DNA of 27,091 nt from an uncultured Variovorax sp. (lineage in GTDB: Bacteria; Pseudomonadota; Gammaproteobacteria; Burkholderiales; Burkholderiaceae): NCBI GenBank assembly GCA_946478645.1, contig CAMLCW010000021.1, forward strand, positions 1 to 27,091. Reading direction: 5' to 3'. Made by a program: the position numbers and the translations under genes. Under the pieces are notes generated by a model. It searched no databases and had not been told where the DNA came from. It saw only the letters and a list, made by a program, of their open reading frames with translations. Shown here piece by piece: positions 14,668 to 22,243 of this stretch (positions are counted from its first letter, which is position 1; the number at the start of each line of letters is the position of its first letter).

Positions 14668-16703
14668 GCATCGGCCTCGATCACGACCGGCTCGCGCGGA
14701 CGCGCAGGTTGCGGCCGGGCCGTTGCATGGCGCTCGATCCACGCGATGATCCGGCTGGCCGCGTCTTCGCGGCAGGATGGCGCGCCGCTGCCGAGAAACC
14801 CGTGCGTCTCGCCCGGATAGAGCACCAGTTCGGCCGGCGTGTCGCCGGCCCGCGCGAGGCTCACGAACAGCTCCTCGGACTGGCATTTGGGACAGCGCTC
14901 GTCGTCCTTGCCCTGCAAGAAGAGCGTCGGCGTGTTCGACCTGGCAATGTGGTGCAGCGGCGAAAGCTTCACGGCCAGCGACCGGTCGAACTCGGGCTTG
15001 CTGGCCATGTAGAAGGGATCGGCGTAGTAGCCGCCGTCCGAGGTGCCGAAGTGGGTCTCGATGTTTCCCACAGGCGCCATCACCACGGCGGCGCAGAAGC
15101 GGTCGGTGTTGCCGGTGGCGTAGCCGCTCAGATATCCGCCGTACGATTTTCCCGATACCGCGATGCGTCCGTCGCAGATGCCCCGGGCTTCCAGTTCGGC
15201 CAGCGCCGCCAGATGCTGCGGCAGGTCGCAGCTTCCCCAACGCCCGGCGAGCCGGCGGCAGAACTTGCGTCCGTAGCTGGCCGATCCGACTGCATTCAGC
15301 GCGAGCACGGCCCAGCCCCTGGCGCAGAGCACCTGCCAGAAGACGTTGGTGTCGTAGTCGAGCAGCGCATAGCTTGCCGGTCCGCCATGCACGTCATTGA
15401 GCACCGGCTGCGGCTGCCTGCTGCCCTTGGCGCGGAGCAGCCAGCCCTCGATGCGCTCCGTGCCGCCGAGGCCGTCGGGCACTTCGAACTCGACCGGTTG
15501 CGCATCGATGGGGGCGCGGTCCCGCCACCATGGATTGAGCGTGCTGAGCTGCCGCTCCAGGCCGCCTTCCTGTGACTGTGCCTGTACCGCTTTCCCGGGA
15601 TGGCCGCTGCCGACGCGCGCCCGGCGCCAGAGTTCGCTCGGCAGCGACGGATGGTCGATGCTGTAGACCAGGTGCGCTGCGGTGCAGCCGAACACGCCGA
15701 GCTGGCGGTCGCCGGCGGCCAGAATTTCGAGCGCGTGGTTCTCGATGTCGAGCGAGACGATCTGGTGCCGGCCGCGGTGCGCACGGGTCAGCACCAGCCG
15801 CTTGCCGTCGGCATCCCAGTGCAGCGACTCTGGATGCGCCACGTCGAGCGTGTCGGAATGCAGCGCATGCACGCGGCCGCTCTCCACCTCGACGAGCCAG
15901 AGCCGCGGCTCGGCGTCGCCTTCCTCGCGCGCGCCGGTGAACGCGATGTGCCGTCCGTCGGGCGACCAGTGCGGCGCCATCACGCTGGCATGGTCGCTCG
16001 TGATGCGGCGCGCATTCTGTCCGTCGGCATCGCAGACCCAGAGATCGTTGTTGTGCGCGAAGCGGCCGTCGCGGGTTCGCGAGAAGGCGATGCGCCCGTC
16101 GCTGGCGACGTCGAAGGCCAGCACATCGAAGGCACCGTCGGTCAGGCGATGGTGGGCGCCCGTTTCCGCGTCGAGCCTGAACAGATGGAACTCGCGCTGC
16201 AACAGGTAGCCGACGCCGTCTTCCTTGTAGGGCAGGCGCCAGGCCACTTCGGGCGCGTTCTTCTTGCGCGGCGCCTTGGCCTCGCGGCCGCGGCCGCCGT
16301 GCAGGTCGGGATCGACCTCGACCGCGGCCGCAACCACGAGCGAGCGCCCGTCGGGTGCCCAGCGCAAATTCGACACGCTCTGCGGCAGCTGGCCGAGCGG
16401 CCAGGCCTCGCCGCCGTCGCGGCGCATCAGGTAGACCTGCGGGCTGCCCGCGCGGCTGGACAGGAACGCGAACCGCGATCCGTCGGGCGACCAGCGCGGC
16501 GACTCGTCCCGGCCGGGGCCGCGCGTCATCTGCAGCGGCGCCGAGCCGTCGAGCGGAAAGCACCAGACGCAGGAGACATAGCCGTCGGCCTCGCGGTCCA
16601 CCGACACGACGGTGCACAAGGCCGCATCGGACGCCGTCGTGCAATGCAGGTCCGAGATCTTCTGGTGCAGGTAGAGGTCTTCGACCCGGAATGGCTGGTT
16701 CAT
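14664..16703 (-). CDS. S9-family prolyl oligopeptidase / acylaminoacyl peptidase
   Basis: This 679-residue serine peptidase has an N-terminal beta-propeller (about 1-400) with repeated TolB/WD-like strands such as PRWSPDGSRFAFLSS, LRWAPDGRSLVV and PHWSPDGRHIAFTG. A C-terminal alpha/beta-hydrolase domain follows. The catalytic residues are S520 in GKSYGG, an aspartate at D600 or D601 (GKDDERCP) and H634 (GETHGF). DVHGGP gives the oxyanion site. No signal peptide is seen, so it should act on short peptides in the cytoplasm, and the propeller would exclude folded proteins. It is the middle gene of a tight leftward operon. Its ATG overlaps the stop of the small upstream gene (ATGA, 16700-16703), and its own stop overlaps the response-regulator start. 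Confidence 0.93.
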   Translation of the reverse strand: MNQPFRVEDLYLHQKISDLHCTTASDAALCTVVSVDREADGYVSCVWCFPLDGSAPLQMTRGPGRDESPRWSPDGSRFAFLSSRAGSPQVYLMRRDGGEAWPLGQLPQSVSNLRWAPDGRSLVVAAAVEVDPDLHGGRGREAKAPRKKNAPEVAWRLPYKEDGVGYLLQREFHLFRLDAETGAHHRLTDGAFDVLAFDVASDGRIAFSRTRDGRFAHNNDLWVCDADGQNARRITSDHASVMAPHWSPDGRHIAFTGAREEGDAEPRLWLVEVESGRVHALHSDTLDVAHPESLHWDADGKRLVLTRAHRGRHQIVSLDIENHALEILAAGDRQLGVFGCTAAHLVYSIDHPSLPSELWRRARVGSGHPGKAVQAQSQEGGLERQLSTLNPWWRDRAPIDAQPVEFEVPDGLGGTERIEGWLLRAKGSRQPQPVLNDVHGGPASYALLDYDTNVFWQVLCARGWAVLALNAVGSASYGRKFCRRLAGRWGSCDLPQHLAALAELEARGICDGRIAVSGKSYGGYLSGYATGNTDRFCAAVVMAPVGNIETHFGTSDGGYYADPFYMASKPEFDRSLAVKLSPLHHIARSNTPTLFLQGKDDERCPKCQSEELFVSLARAGDTPAELVLYPGETHGFLGSGAPSCREDAASRIIAWIERHATARPQPARPREPVVIEADA

Positions 16704-16990
16704 GGGTGCCGTCCTGAAAGTGGCTGTGGCCGGGACGCGCGCGCATTCCGGCCTGGCGGGGCGGGGCTGTGGTGCGCGTCCTCTTCGGTGGATCGTGCCA
16801 GCACGCCGCGGCCTTCGGCCGTCAGCGAGAGGAAGCGCGCGATCTCGTGTGCCGGGCAGTCGGCGCGAAGCGTGAATGCGCTCACGAGGCCGGCGGCGCG
16901 CAGCACCAGGACATGGTCGATCTCGTCGGGTCGGGTGAGGTCCAGCGGACCGCGCTGGGTGGACAGTTTGTGCAGGAATTCGATCGACAT
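16700..16990 (-). CDS. Small hypothetical protein, possibly winged-helix
   Basis: This 96-residue protein has no assigned function. The first 70 residues, from MSIEFLHKLSTQRGPLDLT to FLSLTAEGRGVLAR, look like a compact helical domain. The helix-rich DHVLVLRAAGLVSAF followed by LSLTAEGRGVL resembles the wing region of MarR-like winged-helix proteins, but the similarity is only by eye. The last 25 residues are polar, Pro/Arg-rich and probably disordered. ATG 16990 has a weak GAGA upstream. Its stop overlaps the peptidase start (ATGA), making it the leader gene of the three-gene operon. It may be a small regulator of the operon. Confidence 0.65.
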   Translation of the reverse strand: MSIEFLHKLSTQRGPLDLTRPDEIDHVLVLRAAGLVSAFTLRADCPAHEIARFLSLTAEGRGVLARSTEEDAHHSPAPPGRNARASRPQPLSGRHP

Positions 16991-17151
16991 GGGCGTCTCG
17001 TTTTCAAGGGATTGTTTTCGGCCTGAGCCCGGACCGGGGTGGCAACCGGCGTGCCCGCCGCCGCCTGCGGCGGCCGGTCGCGCCGCGCAAGGTCGACCGC
17101 CCCCGATGGGTAGAAAACGCAGTAACAAGAACACAGGCGGTGGCCACTGCG

Positions 17152-17186
17152 CGCCGCCACGCGGGTCAATGCCCCGCGTGGCGGCG
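17152..17186. other. Strong 14-bp stem-loop in a divergent intergenic region
   Basis: Bases 17152-17165 (CGCCGCCACGCGGG) are the exact reverse complement of 17173-17186, with a seven-base loop TCAATGC. The 240-base gap between the leftward operon and the NADH dehydrogenase gene holds this element and little else recognisable. There is no T-run on either side and both flanking genes point away, so it is not a normal terminator. It could be an operator or a 5'-leader structure: the dehydrogenase ribosome-binding site, GAAGGAG at 17214-17220, lies 27 bases beyond it. Confidence 0.5.
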
Positions 17187-17230
17187 GGCGCGCAGATTGC
17201 CCGCAACCCGGACGAAGGAGCCCATGCGAG

Positions 17231-18549
17231 ATGCTGAATGGCAACAAGAATCCACCGGATGCGCCTGCACCGACGGTGGTGGTCGGCGGCGGGGCCGCGG
17301 GCCTCGAATTCATGGCGCGGATGGCCGCGCGTGCGCCACGCGGCCGGTCGGGCCTGGTGCTGGTCGACCGCGCGCTCGGCCATGTCTGGAAGCCGCGGCT
17401 GCACGAGATCGCCACGGCGATGCAGAACCAGAGCACGGCAGAGAGTTCGTTTCTCGCGCATGCGAGTGCGCACGGTTACCGCTTCGAGATCGGCGCGCTC
17501 CAGGCGATCGACGTTGCGGCGCGCCAGATCGTGCTGGCGCCGCTGCAGGGGCCCGACGGCGAGGTGCTGTTGCCTGCGCGTTCCATCGCCTATGGCCGGC
17601 TGGTGCTTGCCATCGGCAGCGAGGAAAACGACTTCGGCACGCCGGGCGCGCGCGAGCACTGCCTGTTCCTCAACACGCCCGAGCAGGCGCTGGAGATTCG
17701 GCAGGCGCTGCTCGCGCGTGCCTTCCGGGTGGCCCGCGGCGAGCAGGAAGGGCTGTCGATCGTGATCGTGGGCGGCGGCGCCACGGGGGTGGAGCTCGCG
17801 GCCGAGATCCGCGATGGACGCCTTGTGGGAGCACCAGCCGGGGCTCGATCGTGCGCGCGTGCGCCTGACGGTGGTCGAGGGCGCCGACCGGCTGCTGAGC
17901 GCCAACCCGCCCGAAGTCTCGGCCTACGCGGCCGCCTCGCTGACCCGGCGCAACGTGGCGCTGGCGCTCCGCAGCAGGGTCAGCAGCGTGGATGCGCAGG
18001 GCGTGCAACTGGCCAGCGGGGAACGCATCGACGCCGAACTCCGGATCTGGACCGCGGGCATCCGCGGGCCGCGCGTGTTCGACACCATGGCCGGCCTGCC
18101 GCTCGCGCGTTCCGGCCGGCTGCAGGTGGACGGCCAGCTCCAATGCATCGGCCTGCCCGACGTGCATGCGATCGGCGACTGCGCCGAATGGACCGATCCT
18201 GCAACCGGGCGCGCCGCGCCCTACACCGCGCAGGTGGCTTCGGCGCAGGCGCGCTATCTGGCGCGTGCGTTCAGGCGGGCAGAGCGACGGCAATCCGCCG
18301 CCGCCGTTCCGCTTCGAGAGCGCGGGGGCCATCGTCTCGCTTGGCGACCGCGGAGCCGCCGGCAACCTGACGACGAGGTTCGGTCGCCGCAGCCGCGATC
18401 AGTACATCCAGGGTCTGAGCGCGCGCGGCGTGTATGCGGCGCTGTACCGGCGGCACGAGTTCATCGTGCACGGCTGGCGCACGGCGGCAGCCCGGTGGCT
18501 GGTCGAGCGGCTCAGCCGCGCCTACGAGCCCGCGCTCAAGCTGCACTGA
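17231..18549 (+). pseudogene. NDH-2-type NADH dehydrogenase, two frameshifts
   Basis: The region encodes a type II NADH:quinone oxidoreductase-like flavoprotein in three successive frames. Frame one starts at ATG 17231 behind GAAGGAG. It contains the FAD motif VVVGGGAAG and the NADH motif IVIVGGGATGVELAAEIRD, then loses sense near 17810-17822. The next frame carries LDRARVRLTVVEGADRLL through HAIGDCAEWTDP and AQVASAQARYLARAF to about 18275-18290. The third carries PPPPFRFESAGAIVSLGDRGAAG to the end, KLH, at 18549. Joined, the parts give a normal family length near 438 residues. The total of 1319 bases is two more than a multiple of three, so two single-base insertions (or equivalent) explain it. 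All three parts keep good coding sequence, so the lesions are recent or are sequencing errors. Confidence 0.82.
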
Positions 18550-18606
18550 GGGCGGCAAAAGAGCGGTCAGGGGTGGCAACCGTGGGTTGCAAAGCGTAGG
18601 ATGTGA

Positions 18607-18623
18607 ATGTGAAATTGTCACAT
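18607..18623. promoter_or_regulatory. Inverted repeat ATGTGA-N5-TCACAT
   Basis: ATGTGA (18607-18612) and TCACAT (18618-18623) are exact reverse complements separated by AATTG, and an extra ATGTGA copy begins at 18601. The arms equal the CRP/FNR-type TGTGA/TCACA half-sites, but the spacer is five rather than the six bases of CRP sites. It lies 13 bases before the preferred start (18636) of the small gene, so it is probably an operator or part of a promoter. Confidence 0.45.
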
Positions 18624-18635
18624 CAAGAGTGCGGA

Positions 18636-18830
18636 ATGGATGGCCCGGTTTATCCACTTGCATCCGTCGACCTGACGCAACGGATCGAACGGATCAATGC
18701 GGTCGTGGCACAACTGGTCGACGAATCGGTGCGCCTGCGCAGCGAATCCCGGCGGGTTCGGGCCCGATACGCCGCGGCCTTGCGCGCCGCGCGCCTGCGC
18801 CGCGACAACGCAGGCAAGGCGCCGGGCTAG
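18636..18830 (+). CDS. Small helical hypothetical protein
   Basis: This 64-residue protein has no recognised family. After MDGPVYPLASVDLTQ it is one long amphipathic helix rich in arginine, alanine and glutamate (RIERINAVVAQLVDESVRLR, then SESRRVRARYAAALRAARLRR), probably a coiled coil and possibly a nucleic-acid or membrane-surface binder. ATG 18636 is preferred because AAGAG (18625-18629) stands six bases upstream and an operator-like inverted repeat lies just before it. A GTG at 18603 would add 11 residues but would run through that repeat. It sits between the broken dehydrogenase gene and a LysR regulator, and no functional link is evident. Confidence 0.5.
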   Translation: MDGPVYPLASVDLTQRIERINAVVAQLVDESVRLRSESRRVRARYAAALRAARLRRDNAGKAPG

Positions 18831-18868
18831 CGCGGGCGGAGGCGGCGCGCCCGATCGTGCGGTCGGGC

Positions 18869-19816
18869 ATGATAGTCGCCATGGGAATGCCATTCTCGCT
18901 GCTTCGCCTGTCCTCACTCGACCTGGTGCGCGGCTTCGTCGCGGTCGGCCGGCGCATGAGCATCTCGCTCGCGGCGCAGGATCTCTGCCTCACCCAGTCG
19001 GCTGTCAGCAAGCAGGTGCTGGCGCTGGAGGAGCAGCTCGGCGTGAAGCTGCTGGTGCGCGGCCACCGGTCGATCTCGTTCACGGCCGAGGGCGAGCGGC
19101 TTTTCCGCAGCGCCGACGGCGCGGTGCAGCAACTGCAGGACGTGATGGGCGCGATCGGCCGGCGCGGCGGGCAGCGCCCGGTCACGCTCAGCGCGAGCAT
19201 CGGCATGACCGGCCTGTGGCTGCTGCCCAGGCTGAGCCGGGTGCAGCGCCTGTATCCGGGCGTGGACGTTCGCGTGTCGGCCAACAACCGCCTTGCCGAC
19301 CTGCGCAGCGAAGGCATTGACCTGGCGATCCGCTACACCACGCCGGCCCTTGCGCCGGCCGGTGCATTGCGGCTCTTCGGCGAAACGGTGGCGCCGGTGG
19401 CGCATCCCTCGCTCGGGCTCGACGCTCTCGATGGCGCTGCGGCCTTCGCGGGCCTGTGCCTGCTCGACTTCGACGATCCGCAGCATCCGTGGCTGCAGTG
19501 GCGCGGCTGGCTGGCCTCGGCCGGCTGGGCCGATGCCCGGCCGCAGGCCGCGCTGCATTTCAACCAGTACGACCAGTTGATCCAGGCCGCGCTGGCGGGG
19601 CAGGGCGTGGCGCTCGGGCGGCTCGAACTGATCGCGCCGCTGCTTGCCGACGGGCGGCTCGTGCGCGTGGCGACGCCCGCGCCGGCGCAGCCATCCGGGC
19701 ATGCTTACTGGCTGGTCCAGGCCGACGGCGCGCCGCGCGAAGAGGTGCGGCAGGTCGCGGTCTGGCTGCTCGACGAAGCCGGGCGCTCAAGCGAGGCCGG
19801 GAGCGCGGTGGTCTGA
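18869..19816 (+). CDS. LysR-family regulator (GcvA-like)
   Basis: This 315-residue regulator has the LysR helix-turn-helix at about residues 32-53 (SLAAQDLCLTQSAVSKQVLA), then the linker helix EEQLGVKLLVRGHRSISFTAEGE in outline and a two-lobed effector domain. SANNRLADLRSEGIDLAIRYT and QAALAGQGVALGRLELI are typical of the GcvA/AmpR-like subgroup. ATG 18869 is given, but ATG 18881 or 18887 (MPFSLL) is equally possible and no start has a clear ribosome-binding site. It is convergent with the isomerase gene, and their coding ends overlap by 30 bases (19787-19816). LysR proteins usually control divergent neighbours, but none is here, so its target is not obvious. Confidence 0.92.
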   Translation: MIVAMGMPFSLLRLSSLDLVRGFVAVGRRMSISLAAQDLCLTQSAVSKQVLALEEQLGVKLLVRGHRSISFTAEGERLFRSADGAVQQLQDVMGAIGRRGGQRPVTLSASIGMTGLWLLPRLSRVQRLYPGVDVRVSANNRLADLRSEGIDLAIRYTTPALAPAGALRLFGETVAPVAHPSLGLDALDGAAAFAGLCLLDFDDPQHPWLQWRGWLASAGWADARPQAALHFNQYDQLIQAALAGQGVALGRLELIAPLLADGRLVRVATPAPAQPSGHAYWLVQADGAPREEVRQVAVWLLDEAGRSSEAGSAVV

Positions 19817-20422
19817 GCCCGCGATGAAGTCCAGGGCGTCGTCCAGCCGGTCATTGCCCCAGAACATCTCGCCGCCTGCAAAGAAGGTGGGCGCGCCGAA
19901 GATGCCTTTCTCTGCAGCGGTTTCCGTCTGCCGCCGCAGGGCCGCCTTGTTCGCGTCCGACGCGGCTTCCTCGATGATGCGGTGCGCGGGCAGGCCGAGC
20001 GCGGCCAGCACGTCGCGCATGGCCTGCGGCGAATCGATGTCCCGGTCGTCGGCAAAGTTCATCGCCATCGTGCGGCGGCAGAACGCACCGATCCACGGCT
20101 GCGATGCGCCCACCAACGCAATGCGCAGCGGCAGCACCGCGGCTCTCGGAAACTGCGTGGGCTGCGTCCATGGCAGGTCGTACTTTCGGCACTGGCGGAC
20201 CATGTCCTTCCACATGTAGTCGCCCTTTTCCTTCTGCAGCACGAAAGGCGAGGTGGTCCAGCCGAAGGAACGGAAGATCGGCCCGAGCAGGAAGGGCTGC
20301 CAGCGGATGCCGATGCCGCGCCGGGCCGCCTCCTGCTCGATGCGCATCGTGCTGAGATAGCTGTAGTTGCTGCCGAAGTCGAACCAGAAGTCGAGCATCG
20401 GCCGGGGCTGCGGCGCCGTCAC
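19787..20422 (-). CDS. 2-hydroxychromene-2-carboxylate isomerase-like (DsbA fold)
   Basis: This 211-residue protein belongs to the DsbA/GST-kappa fold family that includes glutathione-dependent 2-hydroxychromene-2-carboxylate isomerase from naphthalene catabolism. The N-terminus LDFWFDFGSNYSYLST carries the active-site serine region (S18/S21) where DsbA has its cysteines. The C-terminal GIFGAPTFFAGGEMFWGNDRLDD is the cis-proline and substrate-loop segment. The start is GTG 20422, overlapping the stop of the upstream oxidoreductase (GTGA, 20419-20422), so the two are co-translated. ATG 20398 is a possible alternative. Together they suggest a small detoxification or catabolic pair. The real substrate is unknown, since many homologues are generic GSH-dependent isomerases. 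Confidence 0.9.
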   Translation of the reverse strand: MTAPQPRPMLDFWFDFGSNYSYLSTMRIEQEAARRGIGIRWQPFLLGPIFRSFGWTTSPFVLQKEKGDYMWKDMVRQCRKYDLPWTQPTQFPRAAVLPLRIALVGASQPWIGAFCRRTMAMNFADDRDIDSPQAMRDVLAALGLPAHRIIEEAASDANKAALRRQTETAAEKGIFGAPTFFAGGEMFWGNDRLDDALDFIAGSDHRAPGLA

Positions 20423-21255
20423 TCGAACACCACCAGACAGCGCGCCTCGATGCTCTCGCGCAGCGGCGCATCGGCCGGCGCGTCGGGGTGGTCGAAGGCC
20501 GCATGCGGCGTGAAGCGCGAGACACCGCCGAGCTGCGCGTCGTACTGCTTGAAGACCAGCGCCTCGTGCCGGTCCATGGCCGAGAAATACGACCAGCGGT
20601 GGGCTGGCGAATGCGTGGCCAGGTAGATCTCGCCGGTGCGGCGCGGGTAGCGCACCTCGGCGCTCACCAGGTCGCCGGCCATCACCGAACGGGCGTCACA
20701 GACGGCCAGCGGCGTGTCGAGCACCGGCCCGCGGATCGAGCGCCACACGTTCACGATGCAGTAGCGCCGCACCGACGCCGCCTCGGCGGTATCGCCCAGC
20801 ACCAGCGCGAGCCTGCGCCGGCCCGAGTCTTCGGTGTAGTCGTTGTGGATGCGGCCGTTGGCCGCGGCCCTGCCGTCGGTGCCGCGCCGTCCAAAGCTCA
20901 ATGCGGCGCGGTCGGCCTCGCGGCGGCGCACCAGGTGGTCGAACACATGGGCGCGGCGGCCGCCCGTGACCGCCAGTGCCAGTTCGGCCACCTCGCGGTG
21001 GTAGACGGCCGTGACCTCGGCATCGTCGAGGAAATCGGCCACCGCGGTCGGCGCATCGCGCAGCTCGAAACCTTCGCGTTCGAGGCGCGGCGGCTCGGCG
21101 GCGGTGCGCGCATCCGCGATCGGCGTCGCATGCAGCGCATAGCGGCCGCTTTCCCAAGGCGTGCCGGGCGGCGGCGGGAAGGTGTAGCTGAAAGGGCGCA
21201 GCGCATCCGGTTGCAGGTAGTTGAGGCCGGCGGAAATGGAAGTGATGGGTGTCAT
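20419..21255 (-). CDS. CmcJ/NvfI-family oxidoreductase
   Basis: This 278-residue protein matches the CmcJ/NvfI family of iron/2-oxoglutarate-type oxygenases, known from cephamycin biosynthesis and fungal meroterpenoid pathways but mostly uncharacterised in Proteobacteria. Seen motifs are GRIHNDYTEDSG with candidate metal ligands H137 and D139, VNVWRSIRGPVLDTPLAVCDARS, and THSPAHRWSYFSAMDRHEALVFKQYDA with H215 or H219 as third ligand. Start ATG 21255 has AGGAG upstream. It is translationally coupled to the isomerase-like gene and transcribed away from the SOS operon. It may hydroxylate or desaturate a small molecule, but no substrate can be named. Confidence 0.85.
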   Translation of the reverse strand: MTPITSISAGLNYLQPDALRPFSYTFPPPPGTPWESGRYALHATPIADARTAAEPPRLEREGFELRDAPTAVADFLDDAEVTAVYHREVAELALAVTGGRRAHVFDHLVRRREADRAALSFGRRGTDGRAAANGRIHNDYTEDSGRRRLALVLGDTAEAASVRRYCIVNVWRSIRGPVLDTPLAVCDARSVMAGDLVSAEVRYPRRTGEIYLATHSPAHRWSYFSAMDRHEALVFKQYDAQLGGVSRFTPHAAFDHPDAPADAPLRESIEARCLVVFE

Positions 21256-21377
21256 GGCGGGGCTCCTTGGAAGAGGCATTGGAGCGGAGCCGCGGGCGGC
21301 GCTCAAACGCTTTTTGGTCCGCATTACATGAGCCACAGGAATGTGAACCAGGAGGCGGAAAAGAAGGTTTCCGCCGC

Positions 21378-21407
21378 TTGCAAACCCGGCAAATACTGTA
21401 TGAAAAT
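21378..21407 (+). promoter_or_regulatory. Candidate imuA promoter
   Basis: TTGCAA (21378-21383) and GAAAAT (21402-21407) are separated by 18 bases and match four of six consensus positions each. The -10 lies inside the LexA box, so repressor binding would block polymerase. The implied 5' leader is very short, and no Shine-Dalgarno sequence precedes ATG 21428. Confidence 0.4.
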
Positions 21408-21413
21408 ACAGTT
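21394..21413. promoter_or_regulatory. LexA binding site (SOS box)
   Basis: TACTGTATGAAAATACAGTT has the required CTG at 21396-21398 and CAG at 21409-21411 with ten bases between, plus flanking TA/TT symmetry. It agrees closely with the gamma/betaproteobacterial consensus CTGT-N8-ACAG. It lies 15 bases before the imuA start, so LexA should repress the imuA-imuB-dnaE2 operon until DNA damage. The gene on the other side starts about 140 bases away and is probably not affected. Confidence 0.92.
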
Positions 21414-21427
21414 AGATCGCAACCATC

Positions 21428-22243
21428 ATGGGACTCCCTTCACTCGACCCCTTCTCCGCTGCCGCGGGCCACGGCGTCTGGCATGCCGACGAACTCGGCC
21501 TGGCCGACGCCCAGGTGGCCGCCACCGGCCATGCCGCGCTCGACGCCGAGCTGCCGGGCGGCGGCTGGCCCGTGGGCGCCATGACGGAGCTGTTGCAGGC
21601 CACGCCCGAGGCCCATGTCTGGCAGCTGCTGCTGCCCGCGCTGGCGCAGGCGGTGCAGGCCCGGGGCGGGCCCGTGGTGCTGATCGGCGCGCCCTTCGAG
21701 CCCTGCGGCGCCGCGCTGGCGGCCGGGGGGCTGCCGCTCGAGGCGCTGCTGTGCATCAAGAGCCATGCGCCGCCCGCGCGGCTCTGGGCCTGCGAGCAGG
21801 CGCTGCGCTGCGCCGAGGTGGCCGCGGTGCTGGCCTGGCTGCCGCAGGCCCGCGTCGGCGAACTGCGGCGGCTGCAGCTCGCCGCCGCCCAGCACGAGGT
21901 GCTGCTGTTCGTGTGCCGGCCCGCGTCGGCCGCGCAGGGGGCATCGCCCGCGCGGCTGCGCATCCAGGTCGACACCGACCCGGCCGACAGCGCGCAGATG
22001 GCGCTGCACATCCTCAAGCGGCGCGGCCCGCCGCTGGCGGCGCCGGTGGTGCTGCCCGCGCGCAACGAGCGCATGAGCGCATTGCTCGCCGCCGCACGGC
22101 TGCGCCGCAAGCTGCGCCTGCAGCAGCAGGGCAGCGTGCTGCCCGCCGACCAGGCCGCCGCAGCGTCGTCGGCCACCGTGGTGCGCATCGCCGCGTGGAA
22201 AGGGGGACCGGATGCACTGGATCGCGTTGCGGTGGTCGCCTGA
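21428..22243 (+). CDS. imuA: ImuA, translesion synthesis accessory protein
   Basis: This 271-residue protein is ImuA (formerly SulA2), a RecA-like accessory factor of the mutagenic polymerase system. The N-terminal ELPGGGWPVGAMTELLQATP aligns by eye with the RecA segment that leads into Walker A, but the ATP-binding GxxxxGKT is absent (QATPEAHVWQ instead). Residues 200-240 are basic (NERMSALLAAARLRRKLRLQ) and could contact DNA or ImuB. It starts at ATG 21428, right behind a LexA box, without a visible Shine-Dalgarno sequence. Its end overlaps the imuB start by 32 bases. In studied bacteria ImuA works together with ImuB and DnaE2 in SOS-induced mutagenesis. Confidence 0.9.
   Translation: MGLPSLDPFSAAAGHGVWHADELGLADAQVAATGHAALDAELPGGGWPVGAMTELLQATPEAHVWQLLLPALAQAVQARGGPVVLIGAPFEPCGAALAAGGLPLEALLCIKSHAPPARLWACEQALRCAEVAAVLAWLPQARVGELRRLQLAAAQHEVLLFVCRPASAAQGASPARLRIQVDTDPADSAQMALHILKRRGPPLAAPVVLPARNERMSALLAAARLRRKLRLQQQGSVLPADQAAAASSATVVRIAAWKGGPDALDRVAVVA

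Noticed and set aside
17224..17868. ATG 17224 as the start of a separate gene
   Set aside because: It lies only three bases from the ribosome-binding site, and the frame gives Arg/Gly-rich sequence while the frame from 17231 has clear dehydrogenase motifs.
17800..18295. Programmed ribosomal frameshifting in the NADH dehydrogenase gene
   Set aside because: No slippery heptamer or stimulatory structure is apparent at either join, two shifts in the same gene would be needed, and the family is not known to use recoding.
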